Source: Pseudomonas tensinigenes
GTDB lineage: Bacteria > Pseudomonadota > Gammaproteobacteria > Pseudomonadales > Pseudomonadaceae
Direction: 5' to 3'
Assembly: GCF_014268445.2 (NCBI RefSeq)
Contig: NZ_CP077089.1
Span: 4,819,501-4,883,500 of the forward strand
Length of the DNA: 64,000 nt
Positions 47,301 to 56,519 of the stretch are shown here, one piece after another (position 1 is the stretch's first letter; every line of letters starts with the position of its first letter). The position numbers and the translations under genes are program-made. The notes below the pieces were generated by a model. The model saw nothing but the letters and a program-made list of their open reading frames with translations, had not been told where the DNA came from and ran no database searches.

Positions 47301-48012
47301 CAATCGTTTGTTGATGTGTCAGCAACTGGAATTTCTCGGCCATCACTTCAGCATCGCCGAGAACGGCTGTAGCGGACTCGAACGCTGGAAAGAAGGCGCC
47401 TTCGATCTGGTGATTGTCGATTGCAACATGCCTTTGATGAACGGCTATGAACTGACGCGCGCCATTCGCCAGCATGAACTGCAGAACCGCCTCCCACCTT
47501 GCTCGGTGTTGGGTTTCACGGCGAATGCGCAACCTGAGGAAATCCAGCGTTGCAAACAGGCAGGCATGAACGATTGCCTGTTCAAGCCACTGAGCCTGAG
47601 TCTGCTCAGCCAATGGATCGACGGCATCGCAGCGGCGTCGCCCCCACCGGCATTCAACCTGCGAAGTCTGAACATGTTGACGGGCGGCAGCCCTGCCCAG
47701 GCCCGGCGCTTGCTGGTTGAACTGCTCAAGAGCAGCCGCCTCGACCGACAGGAACTGCTCGCGCTGTCGCCGCAGGATGATCGCGGAGCCTTGGCGGTGG
47801 TCGCTCACAAGATCAAGGGGGCCGCACGCATCGCTCAGGCATCACGGGTAATCGAATGCTGCGACGCCCTGGAGCTCGCCTGCACGCAAGACTTGGCGAC
47901 AAACGAGATCGCTCGTCGTTGCGAGGCGATCAACCGGGCGATGCTCGAACTGGAGCAGGCCTTGCAGCAACAATTGGCATTGTCCGATCAAGGCACGATT
48001 AGCGTGCCTTAA
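44356..48012 (+). CDS. BvgS/EvgS-like hybrid sensor histidine kinase
   Basis: The 1218-residue membrane kinase has a signal sequence, two periplasmic SBP_bac_3 (Venus flytrap) domains (residues about 60-290 and 300-525), one membrane helix (IIGACLLLLLLLAWNAYM), a PAS domain, HisKA (FLATMSHEIRTPMNAVIGM), HATPase (GAGLGLVISRNLCEMMGG), a receiver (phospho-Asp in VIVDCNMPLMNGYEL) and an Hpt domain (His in VVAHKIKGAARIAQ). This is the full BvgS phosphorelay. The GTG at 44356 overlaps the regulator stop; ATG 44368 is an equally good start. Ligand unknown. Confidence 0.93.
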   Translation: MRPRMPSRLKDYLIALSTGLYLSANVFAMPVDSPDYALLSRSAGEPVPVVLEQSQRQWLQTRDELILGTSAPDYPPFDMTVSGHDYEGLTADYVGLVAQATGLPVKVKRFASRDAAIRALVDGQIDLLGTANGYESANANLALSEPYANDQPVLVTREGETRSLSKGLAGLRLSMVYHYLPLHEVKALYPKALITCYPSYQNAINAVAFDQADVFLGDTISTHYMINKGYLNNVRMANFGKQEAQGFSFAVRRNNPQLLNIVDAVLKAVPRSERENIAKRWSAGSDLLLTDQKLQLTEREETWLQQHPVVSVVVNEAYAPLTFFDDAGNFRGISADLLELIRLRTGLRFEVHRSRNDAEMIKQIDDHQADLIAALLPTAEREKTLSFSRPYLENSYVLLTRKSADSPTNLGQLKGKQLAIAQGNPLVEYLRREFPRIQLIETADTFSAVSLLAKGHVDGAVNSLVIANYFISSRIFEQALQITTTIGTGQAEFSLATARDNTELGSIINKALLSISPEELGVINGRWRGYSSASQNIWRNYQRLFYQVIIGACLLLLLLLAWNAYMRHQIKQRQAAERALNDQFEFMRSLVNGTPHPIYVRDRQGLLQSCNDSYLEVFNAKREDVIGKSVMQGTLSNAFEAQAFHADYQRVVAEGTALVLDRPLHIGKRRLTIYHWILPYRDSSGDVKGIIGGWIDISERRQLFEELRAAKEQADDANRAKSTFLATMSHEIRTPMNAVIGMLELTLKRIDQHHPDRSSIDTAYHSAKDLLGLIGDILDIARIESGRLSLCPERVNLVDTVASVARIFDGLARQKNLALQVIFNPPDLAVDVCLDPLRFKQVLSNLISNAIKFTEQGHIRISVDLMTTDVPGRALMQLTVQDSGAGISAEDQQRLFEPFAQAENSPQQARSGAGLGLVISRNLCEMMGGQLQLSSQPGIGTQVCVSLPLDSLPAQASAARDEPAIKTSQTPLRVLVVDDHPANRLLMCQQLEFLGHHFSIAENGCSGLERWKEGAFDLVIVDCNMPLMNGYELTRAIRQHELQNRLPPCSVLGFTANAQPEEIQRCKQAGMNDCLFKPLSLSLLSQWIDGIAAASPPPAFNLRSLNMLTGGSPAQARRLLVELLKSSRLDRQELLALSPQDDRGALAVVAHKIKGAARIAQASRVIECCDALELACTQDLATNEIARRCEAINRAMLELEQALQQQLALSDQGTISVP

Positions 48013-48059
48013 CTATGCTTGGCGCTGAGCAGTGAGTTAAACATCATGGAGAACCTGAA

Positions 48060-51005
48060 ATGCCCAGCCCACTGCGCCCGGAACAGCGCCGGTTCCCGCT
48101 GCACGTGCACATCAGTGTCATGTTCACGTTTCTCCTGCTGCTCACCGGCGTGGTGCTGGGGTTGTTCAATTATCGCCAGACCACGCAGATCATCCTGTCG
48201 AGCAGCGACAAGCTGTTCAGCCGGATCGAACAGGACGTGCGGCTCGACCTGTCCGCCACCTATCAGCCGATCCGCCATTTATTGAGCCTGTTGGCGGTCA
48301 ATCCCGCGACACAGGCCTTGGCCCTGGAACAACGATTGCCGCTGCTCAGGCCGTTCAGCCAGGCGCTCAGTGATAACCCGAATCTGGCCTCGCTGTATCT
48401 GGGTTACGCCAACGGTGATTTCTTCATGGTGCGCCCGCTTCGCACCTCGGCGATCAAGGCCCTGCTCAAGGCTCCAGAAGCGGCGGCTTATCAGGTGTGG
48501 AGCATCGAGCATGACCCGCAAGGGAAAGCGCGCTCGCAATCGCTGTTCTTCGATCAGGCCCTGACCCCGATCGGCCACCAGGAAAATACCGACGACCCTT
48601 ATGATCCGCGCAACCGCGCCTGGTTCATCAATGCCCGCCAGCAAACCGAACAGATCACCACCGAACCCTATGTGTTTTTTTCAACCCACAATGTCGGCAC
48701 CACACTGGCCCGGCGCAGTGGTGAAAACGCAGTGATCGGTGCCGACCTGACGCTGGCTGCACTGTCTGCGACCCTGAGCAAACATGTGGTCACGCCCTCC
48801 ACTGACATTGCCCTGTTCGATGCCGACGGTAACGCCGTGGCATATCCCGACAGCAGCCGTCTGATCGTCGACGACAGCTCCACGCATCTGGCCAAAGCGA
48901 CCGACCTGAGCCCGAGCCTGCACGCGTTACTGTCCGTAGAGCACACGGGCAAGCGACTGGAAGTCGATGGCCGGCAATGGATAGTCGCTCGCAGCAGCAT
49001 TGAGGAAGGTGGCCCCAAAGGCTTGCAGTTGGCACTCCTGGTGCCGGAAGACGAATTGCTGGTCGATGCCTATCGCATGCGCTGGCAAGGCGCGTTGATT
49101 ACCTTGGCCACCTTGCTGTTGTGCCTGCCACTGGGTTGGGTAATCTCGCGGATTCTGGTCAAACCGCTGCATGCGCTGGTCAAGGAAGCGGACGCGATCC
49201 GCAGCTTCGATTTCAACTTTCCGCTGACTCGACGCTCGCCGGTACTGGAAGTCGACCAGTTGAGCGTGTCGATGGCGCGGATGAAAGACACGTTGGCGAG
49301 TTTCTTCCGCATCACCGACACTTTGGGCGCCGAAACCCGATTCGCCCCATTGCTGCAACGGGTGCTGTTCGAAACGGTACAGATCGCCCAGGCGCAGGCA
49401 GGGTTGATCTATCTGCGTGAAAGCGACAGCAGCCGTATGGAGCCTTACGGGTTGGTGATCGATGGCACGCCTCAGGCACTGGAAGCGTTCGACATTCAGG
49501 GCCACGACCTGCAACAAAGCACAGGCCCGGTGTGGTTCGAACAATTGGTCAGCGCCAACAATGTCGTCAGCAATTTCGGCGTCGATCAGGCCGCCGATCT
49601 GCAGAAAGTCCTGTTGGTGATGCAATCGCCACGGGTTCATCTGATCGGCATCCGCCTGCACAATCGCCACGACGAAACTATCGGCCTGTTGATCCTGCTG
49701 GTCAACGACAGCGGCACGGCAGCCGACCTGGAAAAACTGCGCCCTGACCGTATCGCTTTCTTGCAGGCAGTGTCAGGCGCTGCCGCAGTGAGCATCGAGA
49801 GCCAGCGCCTGCAAGCCCGCCAGAAGCAGTTGCTCGACGCCTTTATTCAGTTACTTGCCGGCGCCATCGACGCCAAGAGTCCTTATACCGGCGGGCATTG
49901 TCAGCGCGTGCCAGAGCTGACGCTGATGCTCGCCCAGGCAGCGGCCGCCAGTCAGGCGCCGGCGTTCAGTGCCTATCAGCCAAGCGAGGATGAATGGGAA
50001 GCCTTGCACATTGCCGCATGGCTGCACGATTGCGGCAAGGTAACGACGCCGGAATACGTGGTCGACAAGGCGACCAAACTGGAAACCATCAGCGACCGCA
50101 TTCATGAGATCCGCACCCGTTTCGAAGTGCTCAAGCGTGATGCCTGGATCAGCTTTTGGCAGGCGCGGGCCTTGGGCGGCGATGAGACAGCACTGGCGCA
50201 ATTGCGCGACGCCACACTGACGGCGCTGGACGACGATTTTGCGTTCGTCGCGCGTTGTAATCTGGGCAGTGAGGCCATGGCTGAAGCGGATCTGCAACGT
50301 CTTGATCAACTGGCGCAACGCACCTGGATGCGCACCCTTGACGACCGACTGGGCGTGTCATGGGAGGAAAACCGGCGTCAGGCGCGCACGCCCCCACCGA
50401 TCTTGCCGGTCAGTGAAAAACTTCTGGCAGACAAGCCCGAGCACTTGCTCGAACGTGACCCGAACGAGTTGATTCCCGAAGACAATCCATGGGGCTTCAA
50501 GCTGGATGTACCGCGCTACAAATACAATCGCGGCGAGCTGTATAACCTGAGCATCAGCCGCGGCACCCTGACCCGCGAAGAGCGCTATGTGATCAATCAT
50601 CACATGGTGCAGACGATCATGATGCTCAGCCACCTGCCCTTCCCCGGCCACCTTGACAGCATCGCCGAGATCGCCGGCGGTCATCATGAAAAAATGGACG
50701 GCACCGGTTACCCGAAACGCCTGAAGCGTGAGGACATGAGCCTGCCGGCGCGAATGATGGCGATTGCCGATATCTTTGAGGCGCTGACCGCAGCCGACCG
50801 CCCGTACAAGAAAGCCAAAACCTTGAGTGAGGCGCTGGCCATCATGGCGACCATGTGCCGCGAAGCGCACATCGATGCCCAGCTGTTTGGATTGTTCATC
50901 AATGAAGGCGTGTACATGCAGTACGCCGTGCGTTTTCTCGATCCCGCGCAGATCGACAAAGTCGATCCGGCCAGCCTGTTGCACAAGGCTGGCCTCACCG
51001 CGTGA
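48060..51005 (+). CDS. HD-GYP c-di-GMP phosphodiesterase with dCache and GAF domains
   Basis: The 981-residue membrane protein has helices near residues 20-40 and 343-365 enclosing a periplasmic dCache domain, then HAMP, a GAF-like region (about 420-590) and an HD domain split by an insertion. HD motifs are AAWLHDCGKVTTPEYV, NHHMVQTIMMLSHLPFPGHL, and the GYP segment GGHHEKMDGTGYPKRL, so it should hydrolyse c-di-GMP. It follows the BvgS-like kinase by 47 bp and is probably an output or partner of that system. Confidence 0.92.
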   Translation: MPSPLRPEQRRFPLHVHISVMFTFLLLLTGVVLGLFNYRQTTQIILSSSDKLFSRIEQDVRLDLSATYQPIRHLLSLLAVNPATQALALEQRLPLLRPFSQALSDNPNLASLYLGYANGDFFMVRPLRTSAIKALLKAPEAAAYQVWSIEHDPQGKARSQSLFFDQALTPIGHQENTDDPYDPRNRAWFINARQQTEQITTEPYVFFSTHNVGTTLARRSGENAVIGADLTLAALSATLSKHVVTPSTDIALFDADGNAVAYPDSSRLIVDDSSTHLAKATDLSPSLHALLSVEHTGKRLEVDGRQWIVARSSIEEGGPKGLQLALLVPEDELLVDAYRMRWQGALITLATLLLCLPLGWVISRILVKPLHALVKEADAIRSFDFNFPLTRRSPVLEVDQLSVSMARMKDTLASFFRITDTLGAETRFAPLLQRVLFETVQIAQAQAGLIYLRESDSSRMEPYGLVIDGTPQALEAFDIQGHDLQQSTGPVWFEQLVSANNVVSNFGVDQAADLQKVLLVMQSPRVHLIGIRLHNRHDETIGLLILLVNDSGTAADLEKLRPDRIAFLQAVSGAAAVSIESQRLQARQKQLLDAFIQLLAGAIDAKSPYTGGHCQRVPELTLMLAQAAAASQAPAFSAYQPSEDEWEALHIAAWLHDCGKVTTPEYVVDKATKLETISDRIHEIRTRFEVLKRDAWISFWQARALGGDETALAQLRDATLTALDDDFAFVARCNLGSEAMAEADLQRLDQLAQRTWMRTLDDRLGVSWEENRRQARTPPPILPVSEKLLADKPEHLLERDPNELIPEDNPWGFKLDVPRYKYNRGELYNLSISRGTLTREERYVINHHMVQTIMMLSHLPFPGHLDSIAEIAGGHHEKMDGTGYPKRLKREDMSLPARMMAIADIFEALTAADRPYKKAKTLSEALAIMATMCREAHIDAQLFGLFINEGVYMQYAVRFLDPAQIDKVDPASLLHKAGLTA

Positions 51006-51488
51006 TCAACAGTCGGTCAGACGCAGGAAAATTGCCGCCAGTTGCTCGATACCGGCCTGATCCTGCTCAGCAAAACGCGCCAGTTTCGGGCTGTCGAGGT
51101 CGAGTACACCGATCAGGCGACCGTCCTTGACCAGCGGCACGACCAGTTCACTGTTCGAAGCGCTGTCACAGGCGATATGGCCGGGGAATGCATGCACGTC
51201 TTCAACCCGCTGGGTTTGCAGAGTGGCCGCCGCCGCACCGCACACACCACGACCGAACGGAATACGCACACAGGCGATCTGCCCCTGGAACGGGCCGAGC
51301 ACCAGCTCTTCGTTGCGATTGAGGTAAAAACCCGCCCAGTTCAGGTCATCGAGCTGGTTGAACAGAAACGCCGAAAACTGCGCGGCGTTGGCGATGAAGT
51401 CGCGCTCGTCCGCCAGCAGCGATTCCAGTTGTGCGGCCAACATGCCATAGCCTTCGAGGCCCTGGCCGCTTTGTTGCAAATCAATCAT
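51006..51488 (-). CDS. Free methionine-(R)-sulfoxide reductase (GAF)
   Basis: The 160-residue GAF protein matches fRMsr/YebR, which reduces free Met-R-sulfoxide. The catalytic cysteines are in RIPFGRGVCGAAAATL and FPGHIACDSASNSELVV. ATG 51488 (MIDLQQSGQGLEGY) is chosen over the longer frame; it overlaps the end of the AAA ATPase gene by 4 bp. It fits with the oxidative-repair genes msrB and gpx further right. Confidence 0.92.
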   Translation of the reverse strand: MIDLQQSGQGLEGYGMLAAQLESLLADERDFIANAAQFSAFLFNQLDDLNWAGFYLNRNEELVLGPFQGQIACVRIPFGRGVCGAAAATLQTQRVEDVHAFPGHIACDSASNSELVVPLVKDGRLIGVLDLDSPKLARFAEQDQAGIEQLAAIFLRLTDC

Positions 51489-52375
51489 GCCTTGTGCTCC
51501 AACAATTTCAGTCCCACCCAGTAACGGGCGAATTGGTACGCGCAACGTCCGTTGCGATTACCGCGGCCGGTGGCCCAACGCACGGCGAGGATGTCCAGTT
51601 CTTCATCACGCTGCCAGCTCAGACCGGCCTTGGCGGCCAATTGGCCGATCCAGTGCTCGACGACGTTAAGGAAATGTTCTTGGGTAAACGGGTAGAACGA
51701 CAGCCACAGACCGAAACGGTCCGACAGCGCAATCTTGTCTTCAACGGCCTCGCTGGGGTGCAGTTCGCCGTCGACGCGTTTCCAGTTTTCGTTGTCGCTT
51801 TCCTTCTCCGGCACCAGGTGGCGACGGTTGGAAGTGGCGTACAGCAAAACGTTGTCCGGCGCCTGTTCAAGCGAGCCGTCGAGCACGCTTTTGAGCACGC
51901 GATAATCACCCTCACCGGATTCGAACGACAAGTCATCGCAGAACAATACGAAACGTTGTGGCAATTTGCCGATCTGCTCGACCACGCGCGGCAGATCCGC
52001 CAGATGATCGCGCTCGATCTCGATCAGGCGCAGGCCGGCGGCGGCGTGTTCTGCCAACAACGCCCGCACCAGCGAGGACTTGCCAGTACCGCGCGAACCC
52101 CACAGCAGCGCATGGTTGGCCGGCATGCCATCGAGAAATTGCTGGGTGTTGCGCCCCAATTGTTCAAGCTGACGGTCAACACCGATCAGGTCGGACAGGC
52201 GCATGTCGAGGCTGACTTCCAGCGGCAACAAGTAGCCGCTGCGCCCGTCGCGCTGCCAGCGCGCCGCCAGACAAGTGCCCCAGTCGATCACCGGCCGAGG
52301 TGCCGGCAACAACGGTTCGATCCGCGCCAGAACCGACTCGGCGCGTTCAAGAAAAGCATTCAATCGGGAATCCAC
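51485..52375 (-). CDS. AAA ATPase, DUF815 family
   Basis: The 296-residue ATPase has Walker A in ALLWGSRGTGKSSLVRALL and Walker B in RFVLFCDDLSFESGEGDY, with a sensor Asn in LLYATSNRRHLVPE. It matches the DUF815 family, whose role is unknown. It is co-transcribed with the fRMsr gene (overlap ATGA). Confidence 0.92.
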   Translation of the reverse strand: MDSRLNAFLERAESVLARIEPLLPAPRPVIDWGTCLAARWQRDGRSGYLLPLEVSLDMRLSDLIGVDRQLEQLGRNTQQFLDGMPANHALLWGSRGTGKSSLVRALLAEHAAAGLRLIEIERDHLADLPRVVEQIGKLPQRFVLFCDDLSFESGEGDYRVLKSVLDGSLEQAPDNVLLYATSNRRHLVPEKESDNENWKRVDGELHPSEAVEDKIALSDRFGLWLSFYPFTQEHFLNVVEHWIGQLAAKAGLSWQRDEELDILAVRWATGRGNRNGRCAYQFARYWVGLKLLEHKA

Positions 52376-52499
52376 GTCTTCTCCTCGGGCACGTTCACAG
52401 TGATGATGACGATCCAGCGACGACGCACAGATCAGAATTCACCTACCAAGCCTTGTTACAAGGCGATTCGGGAACCTCGGTATCCATACATGATCGACT

Positions 52500-54863
52500 A
52501 TGCTTGAGCAGCGAAGGGAAACGGAAGTGGTTCAACACCCCATGGATATCAAATTCACCCACCGGCTGTCTTACAAGCAAGCCAGGCTTACCGTGCTGGT
52601 CGGGTTCATTCTGGGCACGCTGCTCAGCCTGCTGCAAATCGGCATCGATTATGCCAGTGAAGACGCCTCCATCAACCGGGAAATCCTGTCTTTGCTGGAA
52701 ATCAGCCATAACCCGGCCTCGCGGATCGCCTACAACATCGACGCCGAACTGGCGCAGGAACTGACCCTGGGGCTGTTGCGCTCGCCGGCGATCATTTCTG
52801 CGCAACTGATCGACAACAACAGTACGGTGCTGGCCAGCGTCAAACGCCCGGAGCTGCAAAGCGGCTATCGGGTGATCAGCGACTTTTTGTTCGGCGCCAA
52901 ACGGCAGTTCGAGGATCGTCTGTATCTGGATCATCTGCCCAACGAATCGCTGGGGGTGTTGAGCCTCGAGGTCGACACCTATGCCTTTGGCAGCCGCTTC
53001 CTGCGCCGGGCCGAGGTCACCCTGCTCAATGGTTTCGCCCGCAGTCTGATTCTCACCGGCATTCTGTTGGCGCTGTTCTACGTGATGCTGACCAAACCGC
53101 TGGTGCGGGTGATCCGCGAACTCAGTGGACGCGACCCGCGCAGCGCCGAGCCGACCACACTGGAGTGCCCGTCCGGCCACGGCAACGATGAAATCGGTGT
53201 GCTGGTCAAAGTCGCCAATCAGCAATTCGAGAACATTGCCACCGAGATCCAGCAACGGCGCAACGCCGAAAACCGCCTGACCGACTACCTCGGGCAACTG
53301 GAAAACATCGTCTCGGCGCGCACCGCTGAACTCAAGGCGATCAACGCACGGCTGAGCCAGTCCAATCAGGAACTCGAAGTCGCTCGCAGCACCGCGCTGG
53401 AAATGGCCGAAGCCCGTTCGGCGTTTCTCGCCAATATGAGCCACGAGATCCGTACACCGCTCAACGGTCTGCTGGGGATGATCGCGCTGTCGCTCGACGG
53501 GCCGCTGAACGCCGAGCAGCAGCAACAACTGTCGATCGCCCACGACTCGGGCAAGGTCCTGGTTGAGCTGCTCAACGATATCCTCGACCTGTCCAAGTTC
53601 GATGCCGGCCAACTGGAACTCGAACACATTCCGTTCGATCTCGGCTCATTGATCGAAGACACCGCCAATCTGCTGTCGCAGAATGCCGCGCCGAGCGTCG
53701 AACTGACCTGCCTGATCGACCCGCACTTCCCGGCACTGGTGCTGGGCGATCCGACCCGCGTGCGGCAGATCGTCAGTAATCTGCTGTCCAACGCGCTGAA
53801 ATTTACCCGCTTCGGCCGGGTGGATGTGCGCTTGTCGTCCTACAAGGATGGCGTGCGCGTCGAGGTCTGCGACACCGGCATCGGTATCGCCCAGGACGCG
53901 CAGCTGAAAATCTTCCAGCCGTTCACGCAGGCAGGCGCCGGCATCACTCGCCAGTATGGCGGCACCGGCCTGGGACTGGCGCTGACCTACAACCTCTGCG
54001 AAGCCATGCAGGGGCGCCTGACCATCAGTTCCGAGACCGGGTTTGGCAGTCAGTTCTGTGCCGAGCTACCTCTGCCCTGCCATACCCGCGCGCTGGCACC
54101 TGCGCCGCTGCACGGGAAAATCCTTGCCATCACCGCAGCCAGCAGCGGTCTGGCGGAACTGTTGCAGAGCCTGCTGCCAGTCTGGGGACTGGCGTATGAA
54201 CAGCGCACCATTGATGACTCACTGCTGGGCCTGACCCCTGATGTGGTGATCACCGATTGCCCTGAGTGCCTGTTCGGCCTCCGCCCGACGCTCGTTGCGC
54301 CGATTTTGCTGGTGACCGCCTACGGCAGTTTCCTGCCGAGCGAAGAAGCGGCCGCGCTCACACCTCTGCAACAACAGGCTCGACCGTTGGCGCGCAACGC
54401 GCTCTACCAGAACCTGCGGCGCACGCTGCAACCGGACGTGGTTGCAATCAACGATGCGCAACTCGAAACCGCTCCCTCGGTGCTGCGCGGGCGGGTGTTG
54501 CTGGTCGAAGACAACCCGGTCAATCAACTGGTGGCCAAAGGCATGCTTGGCAAACTGGGCTGCGAAGTCATCGTCGCCGCCCACGGTGCCGAAGCGCTGG
54601 ATCAGTTGGAGTATCATGAATTCGATCTGGTGCTGATGGACTGCAACATGCCGGTGATGGACGGCTACGAAGCCAGCCGGCAGATCCGCCAGAGCGGGCG
54701 CTGGCCAAACCTGCCTATTGTCGCCCTGACTGCCAACGCGATGTCCGAGGAGCGCGAGCGCTGCCGTGCGGCCGGTATGAGCGACTATCTGGCCAAGCCG
54801 TTCCGCCGAGAGGAACTGGCGGCACTGCTCGATCAGTGGATCCCGACTACGACAGCGCTTTGA
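52500..54863 (+). CDS. Hybrid sensor histidine kinase
   Basis: The 787-residue kinase has two membrane helices (VLVGFILGTLLSLLQIG and RSLILTGILLALFYVML) around a 150-residue periplasmic domain, then HAMP, a coiled coil, HisKA (FLANMSHEIRTPLNGLLGM), HATPase (GGTGLGLALTYNLCEAM), a degenerate receiver (residues about 535-640, lacking a clear phospho-Asp) and a C-terminal receiver (Asp in LVLMDCNMPVMDGYEAS). No Hpt domain is present, so it must use a separate phosphotransfer protein. A start at ATG 52542 is also possible. Its 3' end overlaps convergent ohrR by 17 bp. Confidence 0.92.
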   Translation: MLEQRRETEVVQHPMDIKFTHRLSYKQARLTVLVGFILGTLLSLLQIGIDYASEDASINREILSLLEISHNPASRIAYNIDAELAQELTLGLLRSPAIISAQLIDNNSTVLASVKRPELQSGYRVISDFLFGAKRQFEDRLYLDHLPNESLGVLSLEVDTYAFGSRFLRRAEVTLLNGFARSLILTGILLALFYVMLTKPLVRVIRELSGRDPRSAEPTTLECPSGHGNDEIGVLVKVANQQFENIATEIQQRRNAENRLTDYLGQLENIVSARTAELKAINARLSQSNQELEVARSTALEMAEARSAFLANMSHEIRTPLNGLLGMIALSLDGPLNAEQQQQLSIAHDSGKVLVELLNDILDLSKFDAGQLELEHIPFDLGSLIEDTANLLSQNAAPSVELTCLIDPHFPALVLGDPTRVRQIVSNLLSNALKFTRFGRVDVRLSSYKDGVRVEVCDTGIGIAQDAQLKIFQPFTQAGAGITRQYGGTGLGLALTYNLCEAMQGRLTISSETGFGSQFCAELPLPCHTRALAPAPLHGKILAITAASSGLAELLQSLLPVWGLAYEQRTIDDSLLGLTPDVVITDCPECLFGLRPTLVAPILLVTAYGSFLPSEEAAALTPLQQQARPLARNALYQNLRRTLQPDVVAINDAQLETAPSVLRGRVLLVEDNPVNQLVAKGMLGKLGCEVIVAAHGAEALDQLEYHEFDLVLMDCNMPVMDGYEASRQIRQSGRWPNLPIVALTANAMSEERERCRAAGMSDYLAKPFRREELAALLDQWIPTTTAL

Positions 54864-55308
54864 TCTGCCCCAACAAGTGATCGAGGCCGTCACGCAAGTC
54901 ATTGAGGCGCTCCAGATCCACCCCGCTGTCGCACAGCAACCGGGCCTTGAGCGGCCCGACCTGCTCGCGCAAGGCTTGGCCGGCCGGTGTCAGGCTCAGG
55001 TGGACTTGCCGTTCATCACGCGTCGAACGCTGGCGCTGCACCCACTGCAACTGCTCCAGACGCTTGAGCAACGGCGTCAGCGTGCCCGAGTCGAGTGCCA
55101 GGCGCTCGCCCAAGGCCTTGACGGTCGGTTGCTCCGGCGCAGTTTCCTGCCATTCCCACAACACCAGCATCGCCAGATATTGCGGATACGTCAGGCCGAG
55201 CTGATCGAGCATCGGCTTGTAGGCGCGAATCACCGCCCGGGAAGCGGCGTACAACTTGAAGCACAACTGGCTGTCGAGCTTCAGCGAATCGACCGGCAGG
55301 CTGTTCAT
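54847..55308 (-). CDS. ohrR: Organic-hydroperoxide regulator OhrR (MarR family)
   Basis: The 153-residue repressor senses organic peroxides through its N-terminal Cys in LDSQLCFKLYAASRAVIRAY; a later Cys in KARLLCDSGVDLE suits the 2-Cys type. The winged helix includes TVKALGERLALDSGTLTPLL and the wing RQRSTRDERQVHLSLT. ATG 55308 overlaps the gpx stop. It probably controls the gpx-ohrR operon through the dyad at 55837. Confidence 0.92.
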   Translation of the reverse strand: MNSLPVDSLKLDSQLCFKLYAASRAVIRAYKPMLDQLGLTYPQYLAMLVLWEWQETAPEQPTVKALGERLALDSGTLTPLLKRLEQLQWVQRQRSTRDERQVHLSLTPAGQALREQVGPLKARLLCDSGVDLERLNDLRDGLDHLLGQIKALS

Positions 55309-55790
55309 TTGAGCAGGGCTTCGATCTCGCCGCTCAGCTCCTGCGGCTTGGTGGTCGGGGCAAAACGCTTGACCAGTTTTCCGTCCTTGCCAATCAGGAA
55401 CTTGGTGAAGTTCCACTTGATGCCCTGGGAGCCAAGCAGACCCGGCGCGCGTTTTTTCAGTTGCACGAATAGCGGATGCGCGTCGGCACCGTTAACGTCG
55501 ATTTTCTTGAACAGAGGGAAGCTGACACCGAAGTTCAGCTCACAGAATTCACTGATCGCCCCTTCGTTACCCGGCTCCTGCTTGCCGAACTGATTGCACG
55601 GGAAGCCCAAGACCACCAGGCCCTGATCCTTGTAGGTCTGCCACAGCTCTTCGAGGCCTTTGTACTGTGGGGTGAAACCGCATTTGCTCGCAGTGTTGAC
55701 CACTAAAACCGCCTTACCGGCGAAATCGGCCAGGGTCTTTTGTTCACCCTTGATGGTGGTGCAAGGGATATTCAGCAGGTTGTCGCTCAT
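55305..55790 (-). CDS. Glutathione peroxidase family thiol peroxidase
   Basis: The 161-residue Gpx/BtuE-type enzyme has the peroxidatic Cys in NTASKCGFTPQYKGL, the motif LGFPCNQFGKQEPG (resolving Cys) and the catalytic Trp/Asn in IKWNFTKFLIG. It detoxifies organic hydroperoxides, probably via thioredoxin. ATG 55790 is preferred over upstream codons. It is the first gene of the gpx-ohrR operon. Confidence 0.94.
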   Translation of the reverse strand: MSDNLLNIPCTTIKGEQKTLADFAGKAVLVVNTASKCGFTPQYKGLEELWQTYKDQGLVVLGFPCNQFGKQEPGNEGAISEFCELNFGVSFPLFKKIDVNGADAHPLFVQLKKRAPGLLGSQGIKWNFTKFLIGKDGKLVKRFAPTTKPQELSGEIEALLK

Positions 55791-55836
55791 GGCATGGGGC
55801 TCCGCAGACAGTCGGGAAAGACCAAACATAGCGAGC

Positions 55837-55860
55837 AATTAAATTGTGTGCAATTTAATT
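55837..55860. promoter_or_regulatory. OhrR-type operator
   Basis: AATTAAATTG, TGTG, CAATTTAATT: a perfect 10-bp inverted repeat, 47 bp upstream of gpx. AATTAAATTG matches the core of known OhrR boxes. It is the likely site for autoregulation by OhrR. Confidence 0.8.
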
Positions 55861-55899
55861 ATCGAATAACAAGGCGACCCAAGGGCCGCCTTCGATCGT

Positions 55900-56298
55900 T
55901 TATTCGCGCGGCTCGAGATTCAGGCACACCGAATTTATGCAATAACGCAGGCCGGTCGGCGGCGGGCCGTCGGGGAACACATGGCCCAGATGCGCATCAC
56001 AGCGCGCGCACTTCACTTCCGTGCGGATCATGCCGTGCGTGGTATCACGGATTTCCGTCATCGCGCTTTCGCCGATCGGCGCATAGAAGCTCGGCCAGCC
56101 GCAGCCGGAATCGAATTTGGTCTTGGAATCGAACAGCGCTTCGTTGCAGCAAACGCAGTGGTAGACACCGTCGGTCTTGGTGTCGTTGTATTTGCCGGAG
56201 AACGGGCGCTCGGTCGCACTCAGACGACAAACGTTGTATTGCTCGGGGTCGAGCATCGCCCGCCATTCTTCCAGGGTTTTTTCCAACTTTTCCATCAT
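55900..56298 (-). CDS. msrB: Peptide methionine-(R)-sulfoxide reductase MsrB
   Basis: The 132-residue enzyme repairs Met-R-sulfoxide in proteins. It has the two zinc Cys pairs ([24 protein letters not shown]), the WPSF motif ([12 protein letters not shown]) and the catalytic Cys in [19 protein letters not shown] precedes ATG 56298. It is close to but outside the gpx-ohrR unit. Confidence 0.95.
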   Translation of the reverse strand: MMEKLEKTLEEWRAMLDPEQYNVCRLSATERPFSGKYNDTKTDGVYHCVCCNEALFDSKTKFDSGCGWPSFYAPIGESAMTEIRDTTHGMIRTEVKCARCDAHLGHVFPDGPPPTGLRYCINSVCLNLEPRE

Positions 56299-56519
56299 CA
56301 CACCTCAGCGGCTGAAAAAGCCCGATCTGTACCTTTTCCACGGATCGGGCGGCACGTATGATTGCGCCTCGTCACGCACCAGTCTGGCAGCCAGACCGGG
56401 CGCATTCAAACGGATTATGGGAGCCACGGCTCAAGACGTCCGCCTGTGTGAAAACACAGGAATCCCAGCACGGTTGTCCATTCGCCGCCTGGATCGTTCA
56501 TTTTCGGGATCACATCGCC

